Shown: positions 31,934 through 40,612, numbered from the stretch's first letter. The stretch: 64,000 nt of DNA from Thalassobaculum litoreum DSM 18839 (GCF_900102465.1 NZ_FNBW01000013.1:7501-71500); one strand, 5' to 3'. A program made the numbers and translations. Notes: generated by a model from the sequence alone, not told the origin.

Positions 31934-32248
31934 ATGGGTCTGTTCGACTATATCCGCTTCATCCTGGCCTTCGCCTTTGTTCTCGGGCTGATCGGCATAT
32001 GCTATTGGCTGGTACGGCGCTATGCGGTCGAGCGCTTCGGCTTGGCGATGAATGTCGGCAAGACGCCGCGCCTCCGGATCGTCGAGAACCGCGTCCTCGA
32101 CGGGCGCCGGCGGCTGATTCTGGTCCGGCGTGACGAGGTGGAGCATCTGTTGGTGATCGGCGGAGAGAGCGACATGGTCGTGGAGACCGGCATCCCGGCA
32201 CCGCCGCTGCCCGTGCCCCAAACCACCGGCGACGGAGCCGATCGATGA
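31934..32248 (+). CDS. fliO: Flagellar biosynthesis protein FliO
   Basis: 104 residues with one N-terminal membrane segment (FILAFAFVLGLIGICYWLVRR) and a short cytoplasmic domain with RLRIVENRVLDGRRRLILVRRDEVEHLLVIGG, the FliO signature. FliO helps assemble FliP into the export gate. The gene overlaps the fliP start by four bases (ATGA), so the two are translationally coupled. Confidence 0.88.
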   Translation: MGLFDYIRFILAFAFVLGLIGICYWLVRRYAVERFGLAMNVGKTPRLRIVENRVLDGRRRLILVRRDEVEHLLVIGGESDMVVETGIPAPPLPVPQTTGDGADR

Positions 32249-32994
32249 CCGCACGGCGGTTGCTCGTCCTCCTGTCGGTTCTGGCCGGCCTCGGCGGCGC
32301 CCTCTACGCCGCGCCGGTCCTCGCCCAGTCCCTCACCCTCGATGTGGGCGAGCCGGGCGGCTCCACAACCGCGCGCATCATCCAGCTCGTCGCCCTGGTC
32401 ACGGTGCTGTCCCTGGCGCCGGGCATCCTGATGATGGTGACGTCCTTCACCCGCATCATCGTGGTGTTCTCGCTGCTGCGCTCCGCGCTCGGCACCCAGC
32501 AGGCGCCGCCGAACATCGTGGCGATCAGCCTGGCGATGTTCATGACCGCCTTCATCATGGCCGACACCTTCCAGACCGCCTGGCAGAACGGGGTGCGGCC
32601 GCTGATCGAGGAGCAGATCGACGAGGAGGAGGCGTTCCGCGAGACCACCGCCCCCTTCCGGGTCTTCATGCTCGCCCAGGTCCGCGAGAAGGACCTGCAG
32701 CTCTTCGAGGACATCGCCGAGGTCGGGCCCGCCGAGACCGGGCTGAACGCGCCGCTGCAGGTGCTGGTGCCGGCCTTCATGATCAGCGAGCTGCGGCGCG
32801 CCTTCGAGATCGGCTTCCTGCTCTATCTGCCGTTCGTGATCATCGACATGGTGATCGCGTCGGTGCTGATGTCCATGGGCATGATGATGGTGCCGCCGGT
32901 GACGATCTCGCTGCCGTTCAAGCTGATCTTCTTCGTGCTGGTGGACGGCTGGTACATGGTCGCCGGCACCCTGGTCCGCAGCTTCGCGACGTAG
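32245..32994 (+). CDS. fliP: Flagellar export protein FliP
   Basis: 249 residues. It has a cleavable N-terminal signal-like helix (LLVLLSVLAGLGGALYAAPVLAQ), then SLAPGILMMVTSFTRIIVVFSLLRSALGTQQAPPN, the FliP hallmark, a periplasmic loop, and membrane helices with LVPAFMISELRRAFEIGFLLYLPF and MGMMMVPPVTISLPFKL. It forms the export gate core with FliQ and FliR. It converges with the giant TPR gene, 94 bases between ends. Confidence 0.96.
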   Translation: MTARRLLVLLSVLAGLGGALYAAPVLAQSLTLDVGEPGGSTTARIIQLVALVTVLSLAPGILMMVTSFTRIIVVFSLLRSALGTQQAPPNIVAISLAMFMTAFIMADTFQTAWQNGVRPLIEEQIDEEEAFRETTAPFRVFMLAQVREKDLQLFEDIAEVGPAETGLNAPLQVLVPAFMISELRRAFEIGFLLYLPFVIIDMVIASVLMSMGMMMVPPVTISLPFKLIFFVLVDGWYMVAGTLVRSFAT

Positions 32995-33088
32995 CGGGGC
33001 GCGTCCCGTCTCGCGGACCCGATCCGGTTCGGACGGGCTCCGACACGCGGCACCCTGAATCCCGGAACTCGGGGAGAGGCGCGCCTCC

Positions 33089-36000
33089 TCAGTTGGTGGC
33101 GCTGAGCGGGCCCTGTTTCAGCTTGTCGCGATAGCTCGACAGGAAGGCCTGGAACCGGCCGATCTCCTCGAACCGCTCCGTCAGGCGCAGGAACTCGTCC
33201 GGCCCGCTGTCGGTGTTGTTGGTGATCAGACGGAACGCCTCGCGGAACGGGGTGTCGTCCATCTGCGTGCCGTAGATCTGCCGCAGCCGGTTCAGGCCGT
33301 TGTCGTTGTCGCTGAGCGCCAGCGCCACCGCCCAGTTGACGATGTAGTTGGCCTGTTCCGGCGTCAGGCGGCGGCCGTCGCGGCCCGCCTCGGCAACCAG
33401 GCTGCGGAAGGTCTTGGCCGCCTCCACCCAGTCCTGGGTGCGCCAGTAGATATCGGCGCGCAGCAGGTCGGCCTCGCGGCTTGTGTCGTCGGCCAGCAGC
33501 TTGAGCGCGCCCTGGGCGTCGCCGAGATCGAAGATCGCCCGGGCCCGCAGCCGCCGGCGCTCCGCCGCCAGATCCGGGCGCAGGCCGGGGGCCACGCTCT
33601 CGTCCAGGGCGGCGATGGCGCTTTCCGGCTGGCGGTCGAGCAGCAGGATCAGCGCGAGACGGGCGCCGACCCGTGCCTTCTCCGTCCCCTGCAGGCGGAA
33701 CTTGACCTGGCGGTCCAGCAGGCGGGCGGCGCGATCGAGCAGGTCGACCTTCACCAGCCGATCGGCCAGCGCCTCGATGATCTTGTCGCCGGCCGCCCCC
33801 ACGGGGGTCAGCTCGCGGAACTCGTCATACAGCGCCAACGCCTGAAGCGGGGTCATCGCCTCGGCGATGCCGCTGGTGAAGATCTCGCTGAAGGCCTCGG
33901 TCAGCTCGAAGGCCAGGTCGCGCGATTCCGGATTGTCCGGGAAGAAGGTCACGGCCTGCCGCAGGGCGGCGAGCCCTTCCTCGAACTCGTTCTCCTGCAG
34001 GCGCAGGCGACCCAGGTCGCGCAGCAGCTCGAACTCGACGCGGTCGCCGCGCCAGGCGTAGCGGAGTTCGTCCAGACGGTCGGCCGCCTGCATGGGAGTG
34101 ATGCGGCCGTCATCGAGACGGTGCTGGATGAGTTCCCGTTCGGAGCGCACGCGCGCCCAGCGGTCCTCGCCCTCGGCCAGCTGGTTCCAGATATCCAGGG
34201 CCGCCTCGGTATCCCCGAAGGCATACAGAACCCGGCCGCGCAGAAAATCGAGACGCGCGCGCTCGCCCGGCGTGGGGTCGCCCTCGGCGATGACGTCGAG
34301 GAAGGCGCCGGCCCCGCGGAAGTCGCCCGCCCGGATCGCCGCCTCAGCGGCCTGCATCGCCAGTTCGGTGGTGTAGTTGCGCGGGTAGCCGCCGGGGATC
34401 TCGCCGGCCCGGGCGATATGCTCCACCGCCTCGTCCCATTTGCCCTGGCCGGCGGTGGCGGCGCCGCGCCACAGTTCGGCCTCCGAGAACCCGTTGAGGG
34501 CCGGGTCGTCGAGATACTCCTCGGCCTCGGCATTGCGGCCGAGCATGAAGCTGGCCGCGCCGCGCAGGGCCTTCACGTCCGGCCGGTTCGCCAGGTCCTC
34601 GTCAGACTGGGCGATGGTCCGCAGCAGACCGATGGCCTCCGCCGCCAGTCCCCGGGCGAAATAGAACTGGGCGAGTTCCAGCCGCGGCCCGTTGCGGGAA
34701 ATGCTCGTGGCCTCGGAAATGCGGAGCTGCAGGGCCTGGCGCCGCTCCAGGAACTCGGCGTCCGAACCGAGCCGCCAGTTCGCCATGTCGAAGATCCGTC
34801 CGGGTGGCAACCCGGCGGTCAGCCCCTCGAACCGTCCGCCTGTATAGACGTCGTCGGCGGACCGGGGCGCGGGGCCGGACAGCACCATGCCCTCCTCGCG
34901 GGTGATGGCGATGCCGTCGGGCAGGACACGGATCGCCAGGTCCGACCGGTTCGGCCGCACCACCACGCCCTGAAGCGAGGCGAGGATCTCCATGTCCGGA
35001 TAGCGTCGGTTGCCGTCGATGCCACGGGACAGCGGGGTGATCGGGATCAGGAACAGGCTGTCGCCGACCTCGGGGTCGTTGACGACGATCGGCTCGCCCA
35101 CCCCCTCGACCGGGATGAACAGGCGCGGCCCCTGCGGGCTGACCATCTGCGCGTCGATGCGCAGTGGCACGTCCGGGCGCGACAGCTGCGGCTGCAGGTC
35201 CAGCACCCACGCGGTCCCGTCGCGCCACACCCGGGGATTCACCCCCTCCACGACAGGGATGCGCACGACCGATCCGGTGGATGCGGCGACCTGCTCGGGC
35301 TGGCCGACGATCTCGTTCGCCAGGCCCGCGAGCTGGCTGGTATCGAAGGCGGCGGGCCGGTCGAACCCGACCCAGACATAGCCGGCGCGCGGAAAGACCA
35401 CGGCGGCCGCTTCCTCCTCGAAGGCGAAGCGCAGGGAGATCGCGTCGGCGTTGTTCAGCCGGGTGATCGCCAGCGGTGGCCCGGTAATCGGCTGTGCCGC
35501 TTCGGTCGGGGCGGCATTGAGACGGATCGCGTCGTCCAGGCTCGACTCGCCGTCGGACTGCGCCGCCGGCATGCTGGAACGGACGTCGGGCAGCTGCGTG
35601 ACGGCCGTCGTCGGGTCGGAGGGAGCGGCACCGGCGGGTCTAGGAGCGGTCTGGCTGCGCACATTGTTCTGCGCCGTAACCTCCGGCGTCGCCGGTACCG
35701 GCGCGGCGGCGGGCGCCGGTGCCTGACCCTGGGTCGCCGCCGGCGCGGCCGGGCTCGGGGTCTGATCCGGAGCCGGAGTCGGGGCCTGCGCACGGGCGGC
35801 CGGAACACCGTCAGCGGCGGGTGGCGGCGCTGTCTGCTGCGCCGTCTGCGGCTCGGTCTGCGGCGCCGGTTGCGCCTGGGCCGGCGGCAGAGCGGGCTGG
35901 GATCCGGCCGGGGCCACGGTCGTGCCACTGGTGTCGCGCAGCACATCCACGACCACCTTCGGGCCGGAGCGGAAGGCGTTGATCGAGCGGCCGTCCGGCA

Positions 36001-36757
36001 CGGGCACGGTGACGGTCAGACCGGAGGCCGACGGCGTGCTGGCGAAACCGCGCAACGCTTCGGGCAGCTGGCGGCGCACGGCACTGTCGTCGATCCGGGC
36101 CGGACGGGCGAACAGGATGCGGGCGGCCCCCGCGTCCGGCTCGACTTCGAAGTCCACCGATGCCGGCCAGTCGAAGACGATCCGGTCGTAGTTCGCGTGC
36201 CTGCCGGTCCGCACGGCCAGTTCCGGACCCGACGGCGCGGCGGGCGCAGCCTGGGCAGGTGCCGCCTGGGCGGGCGCCGTCTGGGTGGGGGCAGCCTGGG
36301 CAGGTGGCGGTGCGGCGGCGGCCGGCGGCGGCGCGGGAGCCGCCTGACTGGACGCCGGCTGACTGGGAGCCGGCAAGGGGGTCGGGGCGCTGGTCCGGTC
36401 CGACAGGTCGATGACGATCCGGTTGCCGTCCCGGGTGGTGCGCAGGCGGTGATTGCCGGTCAGCTCGATCACCGCACTTCGGCCATCGCTGCCGACCCGG
36501 CCGCCGGAGATGAACCTGCCGAGGCCGGTCGCCGCGCCGGCGACGTCGCCCTCGATCGGCTGGGAGAAGCGGATCACCAGGGAATCGCCGAACCGCTCCG
36601 CCGAATAATCGACCGAGCGGGGCCAGTCGAAGACGAGCCGTTCGGATGTCTCGGTACTGCCGCCGCTCACCTGCACGGGAACGGCCCCAGCGGAGCCGGT
36701 TACCGTCAGCAACGCGACGGCCAGGACCAGGACGAAGCGGGTCAGCGCGCGGATCAT
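33089..36757 (-). CDS. Giant periplasmic AMIN-like/TPR protein (1222 residues)
   Basis: It starts at ATG 36755-36757 with a Sec signal peptide (residues 1-25, ending GSAGA). Longer upstream frames lie over the preceding gene. Residues about 26-115 and 190-290 are two AMIN-like beta modules (the same RLVFDWPRSVDY / RIVFDWPASVDF motif in each), separated by Pro/Ala/Gln-rich linkers. A third module lies near 440-700. From about 730 to 1190 it is TPR/SEL-like helical repeats. The start overlaps the OmpA/MotB-like gene by four bases. Inference: a periplasmic scaffold attached to the cheY/MotB-like operon. No assigned name. Confidence 0.82.
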   Translation of the reverse strand: MIRALTRFVLVLAVALLTVTGSAGAVPVQVSGGSTETSERLVFDWPRSVDYSAERFGDSLVIRFSQPIEGDVAGAATGLGRFISGGRVGSDGRSAVIELTGNHRLRTTRDGNRIVIDLSDRTSAPTPLPAPSQPASSQAAPAPPPAAAAPPPAQAAPTQTAPAQAAPAQAAPAAPSGPELAVRTGRHANYDRIVFDWPASVDFEVEPDAGAARILFARPARIDDSAVRRQLPEALRGFASTPSASGLTVTVPVPDGRSINAFRSGPKVVVDVLRDTSGTTVAPAGSQPALPPAQAQPAPQTEPQTAQQTAPPPAADGVPAARAQAPTPAPDQTPSPAAPAATQGQAPAPAAAPVPATPEVTAQNNVRSQTAPRPAGAAPSDPTTAVTQLPDVRSSMPAAQSDGESSLDDAIRLNAAPTEAAQPITGPPLAITRLNNADAISLRFAFEEEAAAVVFPRAGYVWVGFDRPAAFDTSQLAGLANEIVGQPEQVAASTGSVVRIPVVEGVNPRVWRDGTAWVLDLQPQLSRPDVPLRIDAQMVSPQGPRLFIPVEGVGEPIVVNDPEVGDSLFLIPITPLSRGIDGNRRYPDMEILASLQGVVVRPNRSDLAIRVLPDGIAITREEGMVLSGPAPRSADDVYTGGRFEGLTAGLPPGRIFDMANWRLGSDAEFLERRQALQLRISEATSISRNGPRLELAQFYFARGLAAEAIGLLRTIAQSDEDLANRPDVKALRGAASFMLGRNAEAEEYLDDPALNGFSEAELWRGAATAGQGKWDEAVEHIARAGEIPGGYPRNYTTELAMQAAEAAIRAGDFRGAGAFLDVIAEGDPTPGERARLDFLRGRVLYAFGDTEAALDIWNQLAEGEDRWARVRSERELIQHRLDDGRITPMQAADRLDELRYAWRGDRVEFELLRDLGRLRLQENEFEEGLAALRQAVTFFPDNPESRDLAFELTEAFSEIFTSGIAEAMTPLQALALYDEFRELTPVGAAGDKIIEALADRLVKVDLLDRAARLLDRQVKFRLQGTEKARVGARLALILLLDRQPESAIAALDESVAPGLRPDLAAERRRLRARAIFDLGDAQGALKLLADDTSREADLLRADIYWRTQDWVEAAKTFRSLVAEAGRDGRRLTPEQANYIVNWAVALALSDNDNGLNRLRQIYGTQMDDTPFREAFRLITNNTDSGPDEFLRLTERFEEIGRFQAFLSSYRDKLKQGPLSATN

Positions 36758-37512
36758 GGCGCGCGCTCCGGGAAGATCACCACATCGACCCGACGCGCCA
36801 GGGCGTATCGGCGATCCATGTCGAGGGTCGGCGCCACCTCGCTGAACCGGCTGTCCCCCCGCCCCTCCACCGTGGGCTGTCGCGGAAAGCCGGTCTGAAC
36901 GAGCCGTGTGGCGACGGCATCGGCCCGGGCCAGGGAGAGCTCCCAATTGGTCGCGTAGCGTCCGCTGCCGGTCATCGGCTGCGGGTCGGCGTATCCGACC
37001 ACGTCGATCCGGTTCGGCAGCGTCGACAAGGCGGTCGAGAGGACCCCGACGGCGACGCGCGCCTCGCGGGTCAGCTCCGCCTCCCCGACGGAGAACAGAA
37101 GATCGGCCGGCAGGGCGATGACGAGTTGCTCGCCGGCCGCGGCGATCTTCGCCTGGTTCAGGACCGGGTCGGCGGACATCTTGGCGTCGAGGATCGGCTC
37201 CAGGTAGCTGAGGGAAAAGCCGCGCCGCGTGCGTTCGGCGGACACGCTCAGCTCGACCGGCGGTGTCTCCCCGACAACGGACACCTCCTGGCCGAGAACC
37301 AGGGCGATCGACCCCGCAGCCGCCTGGAAACTCGGGGTGTCGATGTTTGTCATCGCGAAACGCAGTACGAAGAACGCCAGCATCAGGGACACCAGGTCCA
37401 CCAGCGTGACCATCCAACTTGCGCCGCCGCCATACTTGCGGCCGGCCCGGCGGCCGAGCTTGCGCTCACCCCGGACCACCATGGAGCGCACGCGGGAAAG
37501 CTGAACCGTCAC
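36754..37512 (-). CDS. MotB-like OmpA-domain protein with conserved stator aspartate
   Basis: 252 residues. The N-terminal WMVTLVDLVSLMLAFFVL resembles the MotB membrane helix, including the aspartate in the position of the stator proton acceptor (D39). The rest ends with an OmpA-type peptidoglycan-binding domain (RIDVVGYADPQPMTGSGRYATNWELSLARADAVATRL). MotB normally pairs with MotA, but no motA is in this window. It overlaps the neighbouring MotB-like gene by four bases (37509-37512). It could be a stator subunit, or an accessory anchor. Confidence 0.83.
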   Translation of the reverse strand: MTVQLSRVRSMVVRGERKLGRRAGRKYGGGASWMVTLVDLVSLMLAFFVLRFAMTNIDTPSFQAAAGSIALVLGQEVSVVGETPPVELSVSAERTRRGFSLSYLEPILDAKMSADPVLNQAKIAAAGEQLVIALPADLLFSVGEAELTREARVAVGVLSTALSTLPNRIDVVGYADPQPMTGSGRYATNWELSLARADAVATRLVQTGFPRQPTVEGRGDSRFSEVAPTLDMDRRYALARRVDVVIFPERAP

Positions 37513-38177
37513 GACGCCCCATCCTCCAGCGCCGGCCCGCTGGCGCCGGCCGGACGCGTGCGGAAGATCAGCCGAACCGAGGCCGGGTCGAAGGGTTCGA
37601 GACCCGCGGACAGGACCGACGGGTCGACCTCCCGATCGACGAAGGTGCGCACCGTCTCGCTGGCGCGGAAGATGAGTTCCTCCCGCCGCGGCTGGGAAAC
37701 CGCGTCGTCCACGCCGTACAGGATCTGCAGATCGAGAACGCTGCCCGCCGGCGGATTGTTGAGGATCGGCGCGAGCCGGGCGGCCAGCTTCTCCATCACC
37801 GGGGTGATGCCGCCGGCGGCCGGCGCATAGACCTGTCGCGCGGGAATAGTCACGAAAATGGGATTGCCGCTGGCCTCGACCTCGACGACCACGGCCGGCA
37901 GAACCTCGCGGAACACCGTTCCGAGGGCCGAGCGAACGGACTCGCCGATCACCTGGCCCGGGTCGGCATCCAGCGGATCGTCGGCGATGTTCTTGCGGAC
38001 GGCGGAGGGGAAGGCACGCTTCACGCTCTCCATGACCCGGTCGCTGCGGCCCTGCTCGACCGTGGAGAGGGCATTGAGCATGATGAAGAACGCCAGCAGC
38101 AACAGAAACAGACTGAGGAACAGCGGCTGGCTGCTTCCCTTGTCGGGTTCCCGTCGCTCTGCCCGGCTGAATGTCAT
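37509..38177 (-). CDS. MotB-like inner-membrane protein lacking the stator aspartate
   Basis: 222 residues. One N-terminal transmembrane helix (PLFLSLFLLLLAFFIMLNAL) resembles the MotB segment but has Ser/Leu where the aspartate should be. The remainder (FPSAVRKNIADD...) is periplasmic, with no obvious OmpA peptidoglycan motif. The degenerate MotB-like paralogue sits directly upstream of a MotB-like protein with aspartate, so a hetero-oligomer of active and inactive subunits is possible. It is 6 bases from the CheZ-like gene on the same strand. Confidence 0.75.
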   Translation of the reverse strand: MTFSRAERREPDKGSSQPLFLSLFLLLLAFFIMLNALSTVEQGRSDRVMESVKRAFPSAVRKNIADDPLDADPGQVIGESVRSALGTVFREVLPAVVVEVEASGNPIFVTIPARQVYAPAAGGITPVMEKLAARLAPILNNPPAGSVLDLQILYGVDDAVSQPRREELIFRASETVRTFVDREVDPSVLSAGLEPFDPASVRLIFRTRPAGASGPALEDGAS

Positions 38178-38183
38178 TCGCGC

Positions 38184-38609
38184 CTAATCGAGGTTATCGA
38201 ACAGCGCGTCGACCTCCGCTTGGCTCGTGGCCGCTCCCGGCAACTGTGGACCGTTGAGCAACCCGCTCTCCGAAGCCGACCCGTCTTCTCTTTTTTCCTC
38301 TATTTCCCGCGCTTTGTCACGTTTTGTTTCGAGCGCAGATGCAGTCGAGGTGTCGAGAAGCGTCACGGCCTCGCGGATCGCGCTGAGGCGCTGGCCCAGG
38401 ATGTCCCGCATGGCGGAGGCTTCGAAGATCGATCCGGTGGCGGCGGCAATGGCGTCACCGACGGCGCCACCGGCGGACTCACCGGTATCCATCAGCTGCT
38501 CGGCAGCCTCCAGAACGCGGTCGAACGCATCCTGCAGCTCGCCGTCCGCTGCCGCTATTTCGGACAAGGCGCGGGCAGCCGCACCGTTGTCATCGACGCC
38601 CGACTTCAC
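38184..38609 (-). CDS. CheZ-like phosphatase
   Basis: 141 residues. The motif FEASAMRDILGQRLSAIREA has the D-x-x-G-Q pair (D69, Q73) that matches the catalytic Asp/Gln of CheZ (D143 and Q147 in E. coli), and the C-terminal SQAEVDALFDNLD resembles the acidic CheY-binding tail. The middle is a long helix with a charged stretch. It lies between cheY and two MotB-like genes. Family assignment is from short motifs; a functional test would be needed. Expected activity: CheY-P dephosphorylation. Confidence 0.72.
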   Translation of the reverse strand: MKSGVDDNGAAARALSEIAAADGELQDAFDRVLEAAEQLMDTGESAGGAVGDAIAAATGSIFEASAMRDILGQRLSAIREAVTLLDTSTASALETKRDKAREIEEKREDGSASESGLLNGPQLPGAATSQAEVDALFDNLD

Positions 38610-38631
38610 CCCGCCCCGCCCGCGCTCATGC

Positions 38632-39018
38632 TCAGAACTCGCCGATGACCGCAGTCATCTTGGTCTTGAGGGTGGCGGCATTGAACGGCTTGACGATGTA
38701 GTTGTTCACGCCGGCCTTCTTGGCGGCGATGACGTTCTCGGTCTTGCTCTCGGCGGTGACCATGATGAACGGGGTCGACTTCAGCTTGGCGTCGGTCCGG
38801 ACTTCCTTGAGGAGCTGGAGGCCCGTCATCGGCTCCATGTTCCAGTCGGAAATGACCAGACCGAACTCGCCGCGGCGCAGCTTCTGCAGGGCGGTCGCTC
38901 CATCGGACGCTTCGTCCACATTTGCGAAGCCGAGCTGACGCAGCAAATTTCGGATGATCCTCAACATCGTCTTGTAGTCGTCGACGATGAGAATCGACAT
39001 GTTCATATCAACCGCCAT
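38632..39018 (-). CDS. cheY: CheY-type single-domain response regulator
   Basis: 128 residues from ATG 39016-39018, preceded by AGGAG at good spacing. It is a bare receiver with acidic pair IVDDYKTMLRII, phospho-acceptor D58 in LVISDWNMEPM, T88 in IMVTAES, and K110 in YIVKPFN. It has the highly conserved CheY surface for flagellar motor binding. It leads an operon with a CheZ-like gene and MotB-like genes. Sensory CheA/CheW are not in the window. Confidence 0.93.
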   Translation of the reverse strand: MAVDMNMSILIVDDYKTMLRIIRNLLRQLGFANVDEASDGATALQKLRRGEFGLVISDWNMEPMTGLQLLKEVRTDAKLKSTPFIMVTAESKTENVIAAKKAGVNNYIVKPFNAATLKTKMTAVIGEF

Positions 39019-39075
39019 ATCCCGTCTCCTAAAGTCTCTGATGCCCGCCCCTGGACGCGCGGACCCCTGCCGAAG

Positions 39076-39114
39076 TGGGCACAACGTATGCCAGGGGGGT
39101 TAAAACGTTGTAAA
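39076..39114 (-). promoter_or_regulatory. Candidate sigma-54 promoter and CtrA-like site upstream of cheY
   Basis: On the minus strand CTGGCATACGTTGTGCCC has GG and GC ten bases apart (39079-39092), about 60 bases before the cheY ATG. The adjacent TTAA-AACGTTG-TAAA (39100-39114, plus strand) is one base from the CtrA half-site pattern TTAA-N7-TTAA. Both are consensus matches by eye only. Confidence 0.5.
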
Positions 39115-39222
39115 CGAGATTAGTGATGATGCTGGCGTAATTTAGAGGGTACCGCCTGTCAACGCAGCAGATTTCGGCGCGCCGCCGCCGTACCGGTTAC
39201 AACCGGATCGGTTACCGCCGGA

Positions 39223-40140
39223 TCAGTTGATGTCGGGCATCTTCCGCCGCTCGGCGATCCGCGTGGTCACCTCCTTCGCCCGCTCCGGCGTCATTTCGGC
39301 AAGCACCGGCGCGGTCTTCGAGGCCTTCATCCGCTCGATGACCTGCAGCAGGACATCCATATCCAGGGCGTCGAAGATCTTGGCCGCGTCCTTCGCCTTC
39401 ATCGTCTCATAGATCTTCACCAGGCTTCCGAGCTGTTCTTCTTCCTGCTCGTCATATTTGCGGATGAGGTCTTCGATCTCCGTCTTGATGCCGTTCAGCT
39501 CCCCGATCTTCCGGTCGATGCGATGCTCGGCGGCGGCGAGGAGCCCCTCGCGCTGGACCAGGGTACGCTCCCGTTCCTCGAGCTCCTCGCGCCGATCGGC
39601 CAGACTCTGCAGCAGTTCGATCTGGGACTTGCCGAGGTTGAACGGATCGACCTTCTCGCCGGATGTGGTCGTGTCGGCCTGGGCCAGCTGCATCATCGGC
39701 AGCGATGCCTCGGGGGAACCCGCCTTCATGACGGGACTGTTCGACGTGTCTTCGGCCTCCGACTGCGCCGGCCCGGCGGCGACCGCCACGGTGCCGAAAG
39801 TGACGGCCTGCACGAAGCTCTCGCGCCGCTCCCACAGGTCGGCGACCTTGACCGACAGCACCAGCGCCGCCGCGAAGGCGGTCAGCGGCAGGATCCGCAG
39901 GGCGGCCGCGCCCCGCTTCTTGGGATTTGCGGGCTTTGCCGCCTTGCCGGCCGGGGCCTGCGGTTCGCGGTTCTGCTGCTGGGCGGCCCGCATGGCCGCC
40001 GCCGCCGCCCGGCCCCGGGCCAGACGCTCCGCGTTCGGTGTCGCCGGATGCGAGGCGACCGGCGCGAAGGTGCCGCCGGCTGTGGCGTCGTCATCCTGCG
40101 AGGGCGCAGCGGCCCGTCGTCCAAGTCGGTCGTAGCTCAT
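39223..40140 (-). CDS. motE: MotE-like flagellar protein
   Basis: 305 residues. It starts with a disordered Ala/Pro-rich region, followed by a transmembrane helix (ILPLTAFAAALVLSVKVADL, about residues 81-100), a long coiled coil (residues about 170-250, DRREELEERERTLVQREG) and the C-terminal MgtE-N-like region with KIFDALDMDVLLQVIERMKASKTAPVLAEM, typical of MotE chaperones of MotC/stators. It follows a DUF6468 gene one base apart. Likely role: stator or motor stabilisation in the periplasm. Confidence 0.85.
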   Translation of the reverse strand: MSYDRLGRRAAAPSQDDDATAGGTFAPVASHPATPNAERLARGRAAAAAMRAAQQQNREPQAPAGKAAKPANPKKRGAAALRILPLTAFAAALVLSVKVADLWERRESFVQAVTFGTVAVAAGPAQSEAEDTSNSPVMKAGSPEASLPMMQLAQADTTTSGEKVDPFNLGKSQIELLQSLADRREELEERERTLVQREGLLAAAEHRIDRKIGELNGIKTEIEDLIRKYDEQEEEQLGSLVKIYETMKAKDAAKIFDALDMDVLLQVIERMKASKTAPVLAEMTPERAKEVTTRIAERRKMPDIN

Positions 40141-40141
40141 C

Positions 40142-40612
40142 TCAGCGCACGTTCCTCAAAGCGTTCATCAGGTCGCGCTCGGCCTGGGAGCGCGCACCGT
40201 CATCCTCACCCTTTTCCGGCTGAGGCGCGGCGGCGGGTGCGGCGCGCCGTGCCGGCTTGCGGGCCGGCGCCTGAGGCTCCGGCTCTTCGCGCGCCTTGCC
40301 GCTGGCACTCCCGGCGAGACGTTCGGCCGATCCATCGGCCCGCTCGATCAGGAACAGAAGCTCGTCCCGCAGCGCCTGGGCCTTCACCATCGGATCGTTG
40401 AGCAGCGCCTGGGCCTGCTCGGCGGACTGGCGGATGCCCTTCAGGCTGGCATCGGCCTTCATGGTCGCCTGGTTCATCTTCTCCAGAAAGGTTTCCAGAC
40501 CCTCTTTCTCGGATCTGAGCATCGAGAGGCGCCGATGCAAGACCATGGCGTAGACGATCGTCGCCAGGAGCAGAATGATCAGGAGGACGTCGAGGATCAG
40601 CGCCAGGTTCAT
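40142..40612 (-). CDS. DUF6468 flagellar-operon membrane protein
   Basis: 156 residues. It has an N-terminal transmembrane helix (LILDVLLIILLLATIVYAMVL), a charged helix (EKEGLETFLEKMNQATMKAD) and a basic, Pro/Ala-rich tail. Such proteins are found between fliM and motE in Rhodospirillales flagellar operons, with no known function. It ends one base before motE and starts 80 bases after fliM. Likely inner-membrane anchored, with the bulk cytoplasmic. Confidence 0.75.
   Translation of the reverse strand: MNLALILDVLLIILLLATIVYAMVLHRRLSMLRSEKEGLETFLEKMNQATMKADASLKGIRQSAEQAQALLNDPMVKAQALRDELLFLIERADGSAERLAGSASGKAREEPEPQAPARKPARRAAPAAAPQPEKGEDDGARSQAERDLMNALRNVR

Noticed and set aside
34121-36898. 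925-codon plus-strand open frame
   Set aside because: Antisense to the giant AMIN-like/TPR protein. It is Arg/Gly/Ala/His-rich without domain motifs.
36758-37417. Upstream extension of the giant AMIN-like/TPR gene
   Set aside because: The in-frame extension overlaps the MotB/OmpA-like gene, while the ATG at 36757 gives a clear signal peptide and an ATGA junction.
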